Part shown: positions 9,054 through 18,344 of the stretch, piece after piece | Layout of the letters: each line of letters starts with the position of its first letter | Numbering within the stretch: position 1 is the stretch's first letter | DNA from: Asticcacaulis sp. AND118 | Lineage (GTDB): Bacteria; Pseudomonadota; Alphaproteobacteria; Caulobacterales; Caulobacteraceae | Direction of reading: 5' to 3' | DNA: 64,000 nt | Assembly: GCF_020535245.1 (NCBI RefSeq) | Contig: NZ_CP084910.1 | Span: forward strand, 844,501 to 908,500 | Position numbers and translations under genes: made by a program | The notes under the pieces: generated by a model | What the model was told of the DNA's origin: nothing | Databases searched by the model: none | The model's input: only the letters and a program-made list of their open reading frames with translations

Positions 9054-9401
9054 TTATTTCCCTCCGCTCGAAGACGAAGAGACTGCGCTGCCGCCGGGGC
9101 GCTGGCCGCCCTGCTGGCTCATGCGGGCTTTCATGAAGGCAATCATCTCGTCCTTGGTCAGTTTTCCGTCCTTGTCGGCGTCCATCTGATCGAACATTTC
9201 CGGGCGGCGGCCCTTATATTCGTCACGGGCGATGAAGCCGTCCTTGTTGGCATCCATCTGGGCGAAGCGCTCTTCCGGAGTCATGCGCGGGCCGTTGCCA
9301 TTGCCCCAGCCACCTTGCGGTTGGGACTGGCCGTCCTGAGCGAAGGCGGTCAGAGGCAGAAGAACGAGGGCGGAAGCGATCAGCAGCGGGGTCTTGGTCA
9401 T
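9054..9401 (-). CDS. Secreted EF-hand protein, first gene of the sigma operon
   Basis: 115 residues from the ATG at 9401, chosen because MTKTPLLIASALVLLPLTAF forms a signal peptide (cleavage after AFA, about residue 20) and the longer frame adds only basic residues. The mature protein has a Gly/Gln/Asn-rich stretch, then EF-hand loops DANKDGFIARDE and DADKDGKLTKDE, and a Ser/Gly-rich tail. It is the apparent promoter-proximal gene of the four-gene run to the anti-sigma gene at 7896. The repeat EExFxxxDxNKDG pattern resembles the other two EF-hand genes, suggesting local duplication. Confidence 0.83.
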   Translation of the reverse strand: MTKTPLLIASALVLLPLTAFAQDGQSQPQGGWGNGNGPRMTPEERFAQMDANKDGFIARDEYKGRRPEMFDQMDADKDGKLTKDEMIAFMKARMSQQGGQRPGGSAVSSSSSGGK

Positions 9402-9472
9402 GGCGTGGGTACCATCCGTTTGAGGAGAGATATCCCTTATACGGCGGCCCGTGCGAATCCCCTGCAACCGGA

Positions 9473-9691
9473 TCAGATTTTCATATTCAGCAATTGCCCG
9501 GTCATGTCCTGAGAGGTTTTCAGTACAGCGAGATTGGCGGAAAAGGCCGTCTGGGCCTGCTTCTGATCGAGTACGGCGCTGGTCAGATCGGCGGCTTCGG
9601 TTCCGGCCGTCTGGGCCACCTTCATCGCGGAACGGTCGAACATCCGGGCGGCGTTCAGCGCGCCCGCGGCGGCGGTGTTGAAAGCAATCAT
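9473..9691 (-). CDS. Small flagellar rod/hook-like protein
   Basis: 72 residues from the ATG at 9691; the longer frame adds 18 unlike residues. The sequence is helical, with an N-terminal AFNTAAAGALNAARMFDRSA and a C-terminal AFSANLAVLKTSQDMTGQLLNM that resembles the coiled-coil termini of flagellar rod and hook proteins (FlgB/C/E type). The central globular domain of those proteins is absent. Role in flagellar assembly is inferred from this resemblance only; no flagellar genes are adjacent. Confidence 0.55.
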   Translation of the reverse strand: MIAFNTAAAGALNAARMFDRSAMKVAQTAGTEAADLTSAVLDQKQAQTAFSANLAVLKTSQDMTGQLLNMKI

Positions 9692-9931
9692 GGTACGCAC
9701 CTTACTCTGCCGGGGGAGAAGGGGATCGCCCGGTTCATGCATCATGCGCCCGAATGATTAAGCCGAGGCTTCGAAACGGGATTAATGCGGGGTTAGGGGT
9801 ACGTTCGAAGATGAGCTGGATTGATTTCCTGCGTTTCGCCGGACCTTCGCTCAGGCCCAATTTACGAATCCGCATTTCCACCGTGTCTTTATGGCTACAC
9901 TTTTTATGGTTACACTTGTCGATGATAAGAC

Positions 9932-9957
9932 AAAAAAATACCGGCCAACAGGCCGGT
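9932..9957 (-). terminator. Intrinsic terminator of tRNA-Ser
   Basis: Reading the minus strand, arms ACCGGCC and GGCCGGT with a TGTT loop are followed by seven T (complement of 9932-9938). It sits 14 bases after the tRNA 3' CCA. Confidence 0.9.
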
Positions 9958-9970
9958 CATTTTTGCTGGA

Positions 9971-10060
<90 letters not shown>

Positions 10061-10427
10061 GTATATCACAAGGTGTTTCGTCCGTGGACGGTGCCCGGTG
10101 GTCGCGGGCAGGGCCGTTCTCCTACTCATAAGGCGTACGCAACGCAAGCCCCTTTCCACAGCTATTCACATTTAATTATTGAAAACTTACGCCGCGAAGA
10201 CGACGACGTAAGGCAACTGCGTCCGAAAAATGGCATTTCTATTTGTAGTGTCTTTCGGGTGTCAGTCGTCCTTAAAAGACGTGTTAAGGGGCGCATTTTC
10301 AACCAAAATGGCATTTTAGGTGCTAGGCAAGATATGTTCCCACAGTTATGTAGGCGTTTGTAATTACGGTCAGTCCGTCGTGCGTTTTTTCGGCGGCCTC
10401 ATCGATGGCCAAGAGAGGGCATTACAC
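10061..10427 (+). promoter_or_regulatory. ompA upstream region with paired short repeats
   Basis: A 367-base gene-free region, AT-richer than its surroundings. It holds two copies of AAAATGGCATTT (10227-10238 and 10305-10316; the core AAATG-G-CATTT is itself palindromic) and, between them, a perfect inverted repeat CCTTAA-N8-TTAAGG (10270-10289). These look like operator sites, but no regulator can be named. No further gene is evident. Confidence 0.5.
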
Positions 10428-11651
10428 ATGAAACTCAACTTGCTGGCGGGCGCTGCGCTCGTCGCACTGGCGATGGCGTCTGGCGCCGCCGCCCAGGAAG
10501 CCGAAGGCTGGTACGGCGCTGTCGACCTCGGCTACAATACGAAATCCGAATATGGCGCGCGTTCGGCCAATAACATGCCGGACGGCTCGCCGTTCGTCTA
10601 CGACGTTTCGACGGAAGATGACTGGGCCGGCTTTGCCCGTCTCGGTTATCGCTACAACCCGAACTGGCGCGTCGAATTCGAAGGCGGCTACCGTCCCGGT
10701 GACGTGGACGCGGCTCGTGGCTTCGCCCGCGTTTATCCGTACCTGGGCGGCTCCGCTCCGCGCGACACCGCGCTCTGCACGCCGGGCGTGACGCGTACGG
10801 CGTCGACCCCCTGCGGCAGCCCGGTCGGTTCGTTCGATCAGACGACCTTCATGGCGAACCTGATCTACGATTTCGTTCCGGAATCGAAGTTCCATCCGTT
10901 CGTCGGCCTGGGTATCGGTCTGGATCGCGTGAAGGCTGACTTCACCGGCCAGTATTCGGTCAACCCGACCGCCACCGGTCAGAACCTGACCATCTCGGGT
11001 GAAGACACCGTCGCCGCCTATCAGGCGCTGGCCGGTTTCGCCTGGGCTCTGTCGGATCGTCTGAACCTCGACTTCACCTATCGTTATCTGACGACGGAAG
11101 AAGTCAACTTCGACGCGACGTCGACGACGACGGCTCTGAACCCCGGTTCGTTCTCGGGCAAATTCAACGATCAGACCGTGACCGTCGGTCTGCGCTGGTC
11201 GTTCGGTGCGCCCCCGCCGCCTCCGCCGCCTCCCCCGCCGCCGCCGCCTCCTCCTCCCCCGCCTCCGCCGCCTCCGCCGCCGCCTCCGCCGCCGGTTGAA
11301 GAAGCGGTGAAGTACGAAGCCCGCGAATTCATTGTGTACTTCGAATTCGATCAGTCGACCCTGACCGCCGACGCGCAAGCGATCGTGCAACAGGCTGCCG
11401 ATTACTCGAAGGCTGGTAACGCGACTCGCGTGGTTGTCGTCGGTCACGCCGACACCTCGGGTTCGGCTGCCTACAACATCCGCCTCTCGGAACGTCGCGC
11501 CAAGACCGTGGCTGACGCTCTGGCCGGTCTCGGCGTGTCGGGTTCGATCCTGGCCGTTGACTGGAAGGGTGAATCGGCTCCGGCAGTCGCCACCGGCGAC
11601 GGCGTGAAGGAACCGCTGAACCGTCGTTCGACCATCGACATCGCGTTCTAA
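10428..11651 (+). CDS. OmpA family outer-membrane protein with polyproline linker
   Basis: 407 residues from the ATG at 10428, which gives a signal peptide ending AAAQ (about residue 21). The N-terminal part (about 22-260) is an eight-strand OmpA-like beta barrel rich in aromatic strands (GWYGAVDLGYN, GFARLGYRYN, FVGLGIGLDRV, LRWSFGA). Residues 262-289 are 28 consecutive prolines. The C-terminal OmpA/Pal peptidoglycan-binding domain (about 297-407) has IVYFEFDQSTL and GHADTSGSAAYNIRLSERRA. It should link outer membrane and cell wall. Translating the proline run will depend on EF-P. An intrinsic terminator follows. Confidence 0.94.
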   Translation: MKLNLLAGAALVALAMASGAAAQEAEGWYGAVDLGYNTKSEYGARSANNMPDGSPFVYDVSTEDDWAGFARLGYRYNPNWRVEFEGGYRPGDVDAARGFARVYPYLGGSAPRDTALCTPGVTRTASTPCGSPVGSFDQTTFMANLIYDFVPESKFHPFVGLGIGLDRVKADFTGQYSVNPTATGQNLTISGEDTVAAYQALAGFAWALSDRLNLDFTYRYLTTEEVNFDATSTTTALNPGSFSGKFNDQTVTVGLRWSFGAPPPPPPPPPPPPPPPPPPPPPPPPPPPPVEEAVKYEAREFIVYFEFDQSTLTADAQAIVQQAADYSKAGNATRVVVVGHADTSGSAAYNIRLSERRAKTVADALAGLGVSGSILAVDWKGESAPAVATGDGVKEPLNRRSTIDIAF

Positions 11652-11681
11652 TCAAACGCTGTCGGTATCGACAGACACAAG

Positions 11682-11712
11682 AAACCCGGCCTGTTCGCAG
11701 GCCGGGTTTTTT
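11682..11712 (+). terminator. Intrinsic terminator after ompA
   Basis: Arms AACCCGGCCT and AGGCCGGGTT with a GTTCGC loop are followed by a T-tract, 30 bases after the ompA stop. Confidence 0.92.
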
Positions 11713-11858
11713 GCGTTTAAAAGGGAAAAAATCGCGGGACCGCAGGCCCCACACGCCACTATATTCGCCTCAAATCTATGCCGTTGTGCCCTGACAGGTT
11801 TCGGGGTGCAGGGGCCTCAGGCCCCCTGCGTCTTTCTCACTTCAATCCGGATAGGCGT

Positions 11859-13481
11859 CTACTGATCGTCGTCCGGGGCTTCGACCTGAGACCCGACCGG
11901 ATGGCCGGTCACCGGGTCACGGGGCGCGCGGCTGAAGCCGTATCCCCGCAAGACCGTAAAATCGCGCGTGCGCTTGTGATCGAGGGCGATTTTCAACGAT
12001 TCGCCGGGGCTGGTGGCGGTGAAGTCGTTGCGAATATCCGGGATGAAGCCATCGACATAGGAGACGATCAGCACATTCTGGCCGGTTTCAGCGGTCAGGG
12101 GCGTTTCCGTCTCGGCCTGTGACTTGGGATGAGCCTCGCGCACCCATGCCTTGAGCGGCACGTCGGGATTGGCGGCGAACCAGTCGCGGCCGTAATAGGC
12201 CATGCCGTTATAGACGTTGCGATTATCGACGGCGATAGCCGTGGGGCGCGGGCCGGCCTGCGCTTCGGCGATTACGGCTTGGGTTAGGGTGTCCCAGCCG
12301 CGGGCGCGTTTCACCGTATTGCTGAGACCCAGCGTGCGCGTCAGGTCGGCAGAGGCGGCGCCCAGCATGAATACCGCCAATATGATGCCCTGAATGGCGA
12401 GGCCGACGCCCAGCACGGGACGCCAGGCTTTGTGTGACCTTACGGCAACGCTGAAACCCGTAGTGATGAAGGCGGCGACCAGCAAACTGGCTGGCACATA
12501 GGCCGATGCGGCCCAGTTGGCGTTGGCGCGCGACAGGAAGGCCTGAACGCTGACGAAGAGGAGCGGGGGCAGAGTAAGGCAGGCCAGACCGATCAAACGG
12601 GCGCGGACATCCTCAGGGCTGTCGCGGTGCAATATGCCCGTTCGACGCCACACAAGACCGGCAACTCCCAGCAAGAGCACTGCGACGGGCACCGGCCCGA
12701 ACACTCCTAACTGATCGCGCCAGAACGTCAGCAGGGACATCGGATTGAACAGTTTGCCCCAATGCCAGTTGGCGTTATCGGCGGTGTGCGAAACCGTCTG
12801 AAAGCCGTGATTGGCGTTCCAGTAGAGATTTGGCGACATCAGCACAACAAACGCCCCGGCAAACAGCGCCAGACTGCGCCAGTTCCAGCAGCGACGCACC
12901 GAAGGCACGAATACCGCGTGTGCTGCCGCGCCGATCAGGAAATACAGGCAGGCATATTTGCTGAGGAAGGCCGCCCCGAAAGCCAACCCCATGCCCAGCG
13001 CTGCTTTCAATCGGCCGCGCTCATCAGGATTCGTCAGGAAAAGGCTATAAAAATAAAGCGTTGCCGCCAGGAAAAACATCAGCGGGGCGTCGGTCGAGAT
13101 CACCGCCGAAGACAAGACCACACCCGGCATGAGGCTATATATAATAGCCGCGGTGAGACCGGTGGCTTCATTGAACAACCGTTTGCCCGCGCCCCATAAG
13201 AATAGCGCCGCTCCTAAGTGCAGCACGGGGGCGAACAGCCGCACGAAGGGCTCGGCATCCGAGGCAAGAGTCGAGAGGTGGATCAGCCAGGCGATCATGG
13301 GCGGCTTGGAATAGTAGCCGAAGTCCAGTTCGCGCGACCACAACCAGTATTGCGCCTCGTCTGGATAGAGGTTGGTGTAGGTGATGAACAGCAGCGCGAC
13401 GCGCAGCACAAACAACAGGCCCAGGCCCCACAGGACGTAACGTGCGGGGGTGGAAAGGGGAGCGGAAGTCGGCAAGGTCAT
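11859..13481 (-). CDS. ArnT/PMT-like membrane glycosyltransferase
   Basis: 540 residues with a large multi-span membrane region (roughly 11 hydrophobic segments up to residue 400) and a soluble C-terminal domain. The first periplasmic loop has the catalytic-type Asp-Glu motif YPDEAQYWLW (Asp41, Glu42) followed by SKPPMIAW, as in GT83/PMT_2 enzymes that move a sugar from a polyprenyl carrier to lipid A, protein or other lipids. The acceptor and sugar are not evident. It is monocistronic and transcribed toward the ompA terminator region. ArnT itself is a possible but unproven identity, as no other arn genes are in the window. Confidence 0.83.
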   Translation of the reverse strand: MTLPTSAPLSTPARYVLWGLGLLFVLRVALLFITYTNLYPDEAQYWLWSRELDFGYYSKPPMIAWLIHLSTLASDAEPFVRLFAPVLHLGAALFLWGAGKRLFNEATGLTAAIIYSLMPGVVLSSAVISTDAPLMFFLAATLYFYSLFLTNPDERGRLKAALGMGLAFGAAFLSKYACLYFLIGAAAHAVFVPSVRRCWNWRSLALFAGAFVVLMSPNLYWNANHGFQTVSHTADNANWHWGKLFNPMSLLTFWRDQLGVFGPVPVAVLLLGVAGLVWRRTGILHRDSPEDVRARLIGLACLTLPPLLFVSVQAFLSRANANWAASAYVPASLLVAAFITTGFSVAVRSHKAWRPVLGVGLAIQGIILAVFMLGAASADLTRTLGLSNTVKRARGWDTLTQAVIAEAQAGPRPTAIAVDNRNVYNGMAYYGRDWFAANPDVPLKAWVREAHPKSQAETETPLTAETGQNVLIVSYVDGFIPDIRNDFTATSPGESLKIALDHKRTRDFTVLRGYGFSRAPRDPVTGHPVGSQVEAPDDDQ

Positions 13482-13853
13482 AATGGGGCGATCGCGGGGC
13501 GAGGTGAATTTTGTGCGGCGCGCAAATATTTAGGCGGCCAACGTGGCCGAACTTTGCACATCTCTGGCTGAATGACACGCCTTCCGGACCCGCGCAAACA
13601 CGAATGGTTACGGACTGTATCCCGCAAACGATAAAAGGTGACATAAACTGTGGTAATTTCAGCGCAGATGGTTCCGACTGTCACAATTGTCATCAAACCT
13701 TCGCACTTTTGGCTCAAAAAGCGGCGCAAAAGCGGCTAAAGGTGGAAACCTACCTAAACGTTTAAGTGATGGTGCTTGAAAACGGGCATTGGCGTTATCC
13801 GCGCCACAGCGCTGCTTTTCTAATCTGTAAACCTGGAGAGGGGATACTCCGAT
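13482..13853 (+). promoter_or_regulatory. Divergent promoter region of glycosyltransferase and TonB receptor genes
   Basis: 372 bases without a gene. Near 13754-13765 is the palindrome TAAACGTTTA, of the AAACGTTT type often bound by LacI-family regulators, about 90 bases before the receptor start. A GGAGAGG ribosome site lies before the ATG at 13854. The regulator is not in the window, so the operator call is tentative. Confidence 0.4.
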
Positions 13854-16229
13854 ATGAAGTTGAACAAGTGGATTCTGGCCGGTACGGCCCTCACGGGCGC
13901 CTTCGCCGCCCATAGCGCTCTGGCCCAATCGACTGGCACGCAAGCTGTTGAAGAAGTCACTGAAGTCGTGGTTTCGGGCCAGCGCAATCGTTCGCTGGAA
14001 GGTCTGGCTGTCGTTCAGACCGTGACCAAGACCCGTTCGTCGATCGATGAGCAGTTCATCGACAAGCAACTGCCGGGCGTTGCCGGTCTTGACGCCATCA
14101 ATTTGCTTCCGGGCGTGAACTTCACCAGCAACGACGCCACTGGCATGTCGGGCGGTGACATCACCCTGCGCGGCTTCGACGCTCAGCGCGTGTCGCTGAC
14201 CCTCGATGGTATGCCTGTTAATGACACTGGCAACTATCAGATTTACACGACGCAACTGCCCGATTCTGATCTATTCTCGCGCGTTGACGTCAACCTCGGC
14301 ACCACCGACGTGGACAGCCCGACGGCCGCCGCTTCGGGCGGTACGCTCAGCTACTTGACCAAGAAGCCGCTGAAGGAAATGGGCGGCCAGGTGAAGCTCG
14401 GCTTCGGCAGCTACAACTACCAGCGTGAATTCGTCCGTTTCGACACGGGTGAGTTCGGGCCCTTCGGCACCACTTCGTACCTGTCGGCTTCGTACAACCG
14501 TACCGACAAGTTCAAGGGCCCGGGCAACCTGGAGCGCAAGCAGGTCAACGGTAAGGTCTATCAGCCGCTGGGCGATAACGGCGACTTCGTTTCGGCCGCC
14601 TTCCTGTATATGGAAAGCCGCAACCACTTCATCCGTCGTAACTCGCTGGCGCAAATCCAGCAGGACACGATCAACGACTACGATGAAACCGCTGGCGCCG
14701 GCCCGGGCTTCAACTCGAACTACTACGGTTATTCGATCAACCCGACCGATACGGGCAACGTCCGTATTCAGTTCAAGAAGCACCTGACCGACAACCTGAC
14801 CTTCACCTTCGATCCGTCGTTCCAATACACGCTCGCCAACGGCGGCGGCACCACGACGATCAACGAAGTGACCGGCCAGATCGGCACGGCTGGCGTGGCT
14901 AACCCGATCAACCGCGAACTGACCGGCGTTGATATCAATGGTGACGGTCGCCTGAGCACCTCGGTGCGCACCTACTCGCCGTCGAACACCAAGACTCGTC
15001 GTTTCATGGTCACTTCGTCGCTGATCTGGCGCATCAACGACAACAGCGTTGTACGCGCGGCCTACAGCTACGATCGCGGCAGCCACCGTCAGACCGGCGC
15101 TTACAGCCTGCTGAACGCCACGGGTTCAATCACGGACGAATTCTCGTCGGAACGCGGCAATGCTTCGCCGGTCCTCGACAAGTTCGGCAACAACGTTCAG
15201 AAGCGTAACCGTCACTCGTTCGCCGAGCTGAGCCAGTTCGCGATCAACTATACGGGCACTTTCTTCGATAACAGCCTGAAGTTCGATATCGGTCTGCGTG
15301 CGCCCAAGCTGACGCGCGATCTGAACAACTACTGCTATCAGATGAACACCTTCACGGCCTACTGCTCGACCAATCCGACGGCGGCGGCTGACGCTCGTGC
15401 GGCGGCTGGTGCGACGGCGGCCATCCAGGCTCCGGTCAGCTTCACCAAAGAGTATGACAAGGTTCTGCCGAACCTCGGCGTCAGCTACAAGATCAACAAC
15501 AACCAATCGATCTACGCTTCGTATGCTGAAACACTCTCGGCTCCGCGTACCGACGACCTGTACGACTCGAAGATCCCAAATCTGGTTCCGGAACACGGCA
15601 AGACGGTCGATCTCGGCTACCGTTACTCGGCGGCCAAGGTCAGCGCTAACGTCGCTGTCTGGCACACCGACTTCGCCCACCGCATCGAACGCGCTTATGA
15701 CGATGTCGAACAAATCTCGACGTCGACTGACATCGGCGACGTGACCATGCAAGGCTTCAACGCGGAAGTTGGTTTCCGTCCGGTCGAAGGGCTGAACATC
15801 TATGCCTCGACCTCTTACACGGACTCGGAAATTGCCGATAACGTGAAGACCAGTGCCACAGCGGTACAACTGACTGCCGGCAAGAAGCTGAACAAGTATC
15901 CCAAGTTCGCTCACGCCGTCCGCGTCAACTATGAGACCGGCAACTGGGACTTCGGCGTTCAGGGCAAGTACACGGGCGACCGTTACTCGACCCTGTTGAA
16001 CACGGAAATCGCTCCGGCCTATACGGTTTGGGACGCTAATGTGAGCTACAGCTTCGGCAATTTCGGTCCGATGAAGGACACGCAGTTGCAGTTGAACGTC
16101 AAGAACCTGTTCGACGAGCGTTACGCCGGCGCCATCAGCCCGAGCGATGTGTTCGCGGCCAACGTTGGCTTCAACTACCAGCTCGGCGCGCCGACCACGG
16201 CTGTCCTGACGCTGAACACCAAGTTCTAA
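13854..16229 (+). CDS. TonB-dependent receptor
   Basis: 791 residues. The signal peptide ends at ALAQ (about residue 24). A possible TonB box region EEVTEVVVSGQ follows, then the plug domain (about 50-165) with DAINLLPGVNFTSNDATGMSGG and ITLRGFDAQRVSLTLDGMPV. The remainder is a 22-strand barrel ending with the expected aromatic residue (LTLNTKF). Codon use is ordinary for the window. The substrate is unknown; an AAACGTTT palindrome upstream hints at carbohydrate-type (LacI) control, but this is speculative. A strong intrinsic terminator follows. Confidence 0.93.
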   Translation: MKLNKWILAGTALTGAFAAHSALAQSTGTQAVEEVTEVVVSGQRNRSLEGLAVVQTVTKTRSSIDEQFIDKQLPGVAGLDAINLLPGVNFTSNDATGMSGGDITLRGFDAQRVSLTLDGMPVNDTGNYQIYTTQLPDSDLFSRVDVNLGTTDVDSPTAAASGGTLSYLTKKPLKEMGGQVKLGFGSYNYQREFVRFDTGEFGPFGTTSYLSASYNRTDKFKGPGNLERKQVNGKVYQPLGDNGDFVSAAFLYMESRNHFIRRNSLAQIQQDTINDYDETAGAGPGFNSNYYGYSINPTDTGNVRIQFKKHLTDNLTFTFDPSFQYTLANGGGTTTINEVTGQIGTAGVANPINRELTGVDINGDGRLSTSVRTYSPSNTKTRRFMVTSSLIWRINDNSVVRAAYSYDRGSHRQTGAYSLLNATGSITDEFSSERGNASPVLDKFGNNVQKRNRHSFAELSQFAINYTGTFFDNSLKFDIGLRAPKLTRDLNNYCYQMNTFTAYCSTNPTAAADARAAAGATAAIQAPVSFTKEYDKVLPNLGVSYKINNNQSIYASYAETLSAPRTDDLYDSKIPNLVPEHGKTVDLGYRYSAAKVSANVAVWHTDFAHRIERAYDDVEQISTSTDIGDVTMQGFNAEVGFRPVEGLNIYASTSYTDSEIADNVKTSATAVQLTAGKKLNKYPKFAHAVRVNYETGNWDFGVQGKYTGDRYSTLLNTEIAPAYTVWDANVSYSFGNFGPMKDTQLQLNVKNLFDERYAGAISPSDVFAANVGFNYQLGAPTTAVLTLNTKF

Positions 16230-16254
16230 GACCGGAAACGGTTTGACGAACACG

Positions 16255-16286
16255 GCGGCTCTCCGGAAACGGAGGGCCGCTTTTTT
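16255..16286 (+). terminator. Intrinsic terminator after TonB receptor gene
   Basis: Arms GCGGCTCTCCG and CGGAGGGCCGC with a GAAA tetraloop and six T. Confidence 0.92.
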
Positions 16287-16389
16287 GTGCCTCATTATTT
16301 ATACGTGTGTCACGGAAGGCATGGCCAAACCGGTTGACGCTGTGTAAAAGACCTCCAATCAAAGTCTTAGCTTCCTTCCGGGGTCCGGC

Positions 16390-17436
16390 ATGAGCCAAAA
16401 TCCGAACCTTTCCCGCATCGTTCCCGCCGAATGGGAGCCGCACAAGGCCATGTGGATCGGCTTTCCGAGCCACGAAAACCTTTGGCAGGAAGACCTGATC
16501 GAGGCGCAGGCCGAGGTGGCGGCGCTGGTGCGCGTGCTGGCCGAGGTCGGCGACGAGCACGTCAAGCTGATGGTCATGGGCGAGGCAGCGCGCAAGGCGG
16601 CGGAATCGCTGCTGTCGGACCTGAAGAAGGTCGAGATCATAGACGGTCGCTTCGGCGATATCTGGTTCCGCGACACCGGTCCGATCTACGTCAATGCCGA
16701 GGACGCGCAGGACCGTCGCGCGCCTGTGCCGGTGGCCTTCCTGAACAACGGCTGGGGCGGCAAGTATCACCTGAAGTACGACGATCAGGTCGCCGGACAG
16801 GTTGCTGCTCACGACGGCTATACGCCTGAACAGGAAGACTTCGTGCTGGAAGGCGGATCGTTGGAGCACGATGGTTTCGGCACCATCCTCACCACGCGCC
16901 AATGCCTGCTCAATCCGAACCGCAACCCGGACTGGACGCAGTCCATCGCCGAACGCGCGCTGGAAAAGGCGCTGGGCGCGCGCAAGATCATCTGGCTGGA
17001 CGACGGTCTGCTCAACGACCATACCGACGGCCATATCGACAATCTGGCGCGCTTCGTGGCGCCGGGCGTCGTGGTCTGCCCCGTGGCCTATGGCGTGGAT
17101 GATCCCAACGCCGAGCTGTATAACGAGGTGGCGAAGTTCCTCAGTCAGCAGACCGACGCGCGTGGCGTCAAGCTGCAGGTCGTGCGCATCCCGTCGCCGG
17201 GCAAGACGGTGGACGAGGATGGCGAAGTCATACCCGCCTCGCACATGAACTTCCTCATCGCCAATGACTGCGTGGTGGTGCCGGTCTATAATGACCGTCC
17301 GGGCGAAATGGCGGTCGAGGCGCTGCAAACCCTGTTTGCCGAGCGTCAGGTCTTCGGCCTGTCGTCCAACGCCATCCTGACCGGCGGCGGCTCCTTCCAT
17401 TGCATCAGCCAGCAAGTGCCCTATATCAAGGGCTGA
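16390..17436 (+). CDS. aguA: Agmatine deiminase
   Basis: 348 residues. It converts agmatine to N-carbamoylputrescine and ammonia. Family motifs are present in order: PAEWEPHKAMWIGFP at the N-terminus, WFRDTGP (about residue 92), EGGSLEHDG (about 155), HTDGHIDN (about 213) and the catalytic Cys loop GGGSFHCIS near the C-terminus. It belongs to the guanidino-group-modifying (PPAD) family. The next gene, 23 bases downstream, encodes N-carbamoylputrescine amidase, so together they form the two-step route from agmatine to putrescine. There is no signal peptide; it is cytoplasmic. Confidence 0.95.
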   Translation: MSQNPNLSRIVPAEWEPHKAMWIGFPSHENLWQEDLIEAQAEVAALVRVLAEVGDEHVKLMVMGEAARKAAESLLSDLKKVEIIDGRFGDIWFRDTGPIYVNAEDAQDRRAPVPVAFLNNGWGGKYHLKYDDQVAGQVAAHDGYTPEQEDFVLEGGSLEHDGFGTILTTRQCLLNPNRNPDWTQSIAERALEKALGARKIIWLDDGLLNDHTDGHIDNLARFVAPGVVVCPVAYGVDDPNAELYNEVAKFLSQQTDARGVKLQVVRIPSPGKTVDEDGEVIPASHMNFLIANDCVVVPVYNDRPGEMAVEALQTLFAERQVFGLSSNAILTGGGSFHCISQQVPYIKG

Positions 17437-17459
17437 CTCCCGTATCCAAAGGTGACGAT

Positions 17460-18344
17460 ATGACCCGGACCGTTTCCGTGGCGGCGCTGCAGACCGCTTA
17501 TGGCCCCGACATGGCCGAGAACATCGCCAAGACCGAGACGCTGGTGCGCGAAGCGGCGGGCAGGGGAGCGCAGATCATCCTGCCGTCGGAGCTGTTTCAG
17601 GGGGAATATTTCTGCGTGTCGCAGGAAGAGCGCTGGTTCGCGACCGCCTTTGCGTGGCGCACCCATCCGTGTGTCATCGCCATGCAGAAGCTGGCGGCCG
17701 AGTTGAACGTTGTCATTCCGACCTCGATCTACGAGAAGGAAGGCCCGCACTATTTCAACTCTCTGGTCATGATCGACGCGGGCGGCGAACTGCTGGGCGT
17801 TTATCGCAAGAGCCACATTCCTGATGGCCCCGGCTATCAGGAAAAATACTATTTCCGTCCGGGCGATACGGGCTTCAAGGTGTGGGAGACAAAGTTCGCC
17901 CGCGTCGGCGTCGGCATCTGCTGGGATCAGTGGTATCCGGAAGCTGCGCGCTCTATGGCGCTGCTGGGAGCGGAAATCCTGTTCTACCCGACCGCCATCG
18001 GTTCGGAGCCGCACGATTCGGAACTCGATACCGCCGCGCCGTGGCAGCGCATCATGCAGGGTCATGCCGTGGCCAACGTCATGCCGGTCGTCGCCTCGAA
18101 CCGTATCGGCACCGAGAGCCTGATCTCGCCACAGAACGGCTGCGGTCAGACTTTCTACGGCCACAGCTTCATCGCCAACCACCGCGGTGACAAGGTGGCG
18201 GAATACGGCCCCAAGGAAGAGGGCGTACTGGTGGCCGAATTCGATCTCGACTATCTCAATACGCACCGCGCGGCCTGGGGTTTTTTCCGCGACCGCCGCA
18301 CGGACCTCTACGGCGCGCTGGCCAACCCGCGCCCGGTCCTTTAG
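17460..18344 (+). CDS. aguB: N-carbamoylputrescine amidase
   Basis: 294 residues from the ATG at 17460, with AAAGG upstream; the longer frame runs through the end of aguA. It is a nitrilase-superfamily amidase that hydrolyses N-carbamoylputrescine to putrescine, CO2 and ammonia. The Glu-Lys-Cys triad is visible: Glu44 in LPSELFQGEYF, Lys117 in YRKSHIPDGPG and Cys154 in GICWDQWYPE. The motif YYFRPGDTGF is typical of AguB rather than of other nitrilases. It is the second gene of the aguA-aguB operon; its stop overlaps by four bases the stop of a small convergent membrane-protein gene. Confidence 0.95.
   Translation: MTRTVSVAALQTAYGPDMAENIAKTETLVREAAGRGAQIILPSELFQGEYFCVSQEERWFATAFAWRTHPCVIAMQKLAAELNVVIPTSIYEKEGPHYFNSLVMIDAGGELLGVYRKSHIPDGPGYQEKYYFRPGDTGFKVWETKFARVGVGICWDQWYPEAARSMALLGAEILFYPTAIGSEPHDSELDTAAPWQRIMQGHAVANVMPVVASNRIGTESLISPQNGCGQTFYGHSFIANHRGDKVAEYGPKEEGVLVAEFDLDYLNTHRAAWGFFRDRRTDLYGALANPRPVL

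Noticed and set aside
10422-11447. Minus-strand open frame of 341 codons opposite ompA.
   Set aside because: It is the Arg-rich antisense shadow of the barrel and proline linker, with no family features.
13671-13690. Repeated TGTCA words upstream of the TonB receptor as a Pho box.
   Set aside because: The two words are nine bases apart, not the 11 expected, and no phosphate genes are near.
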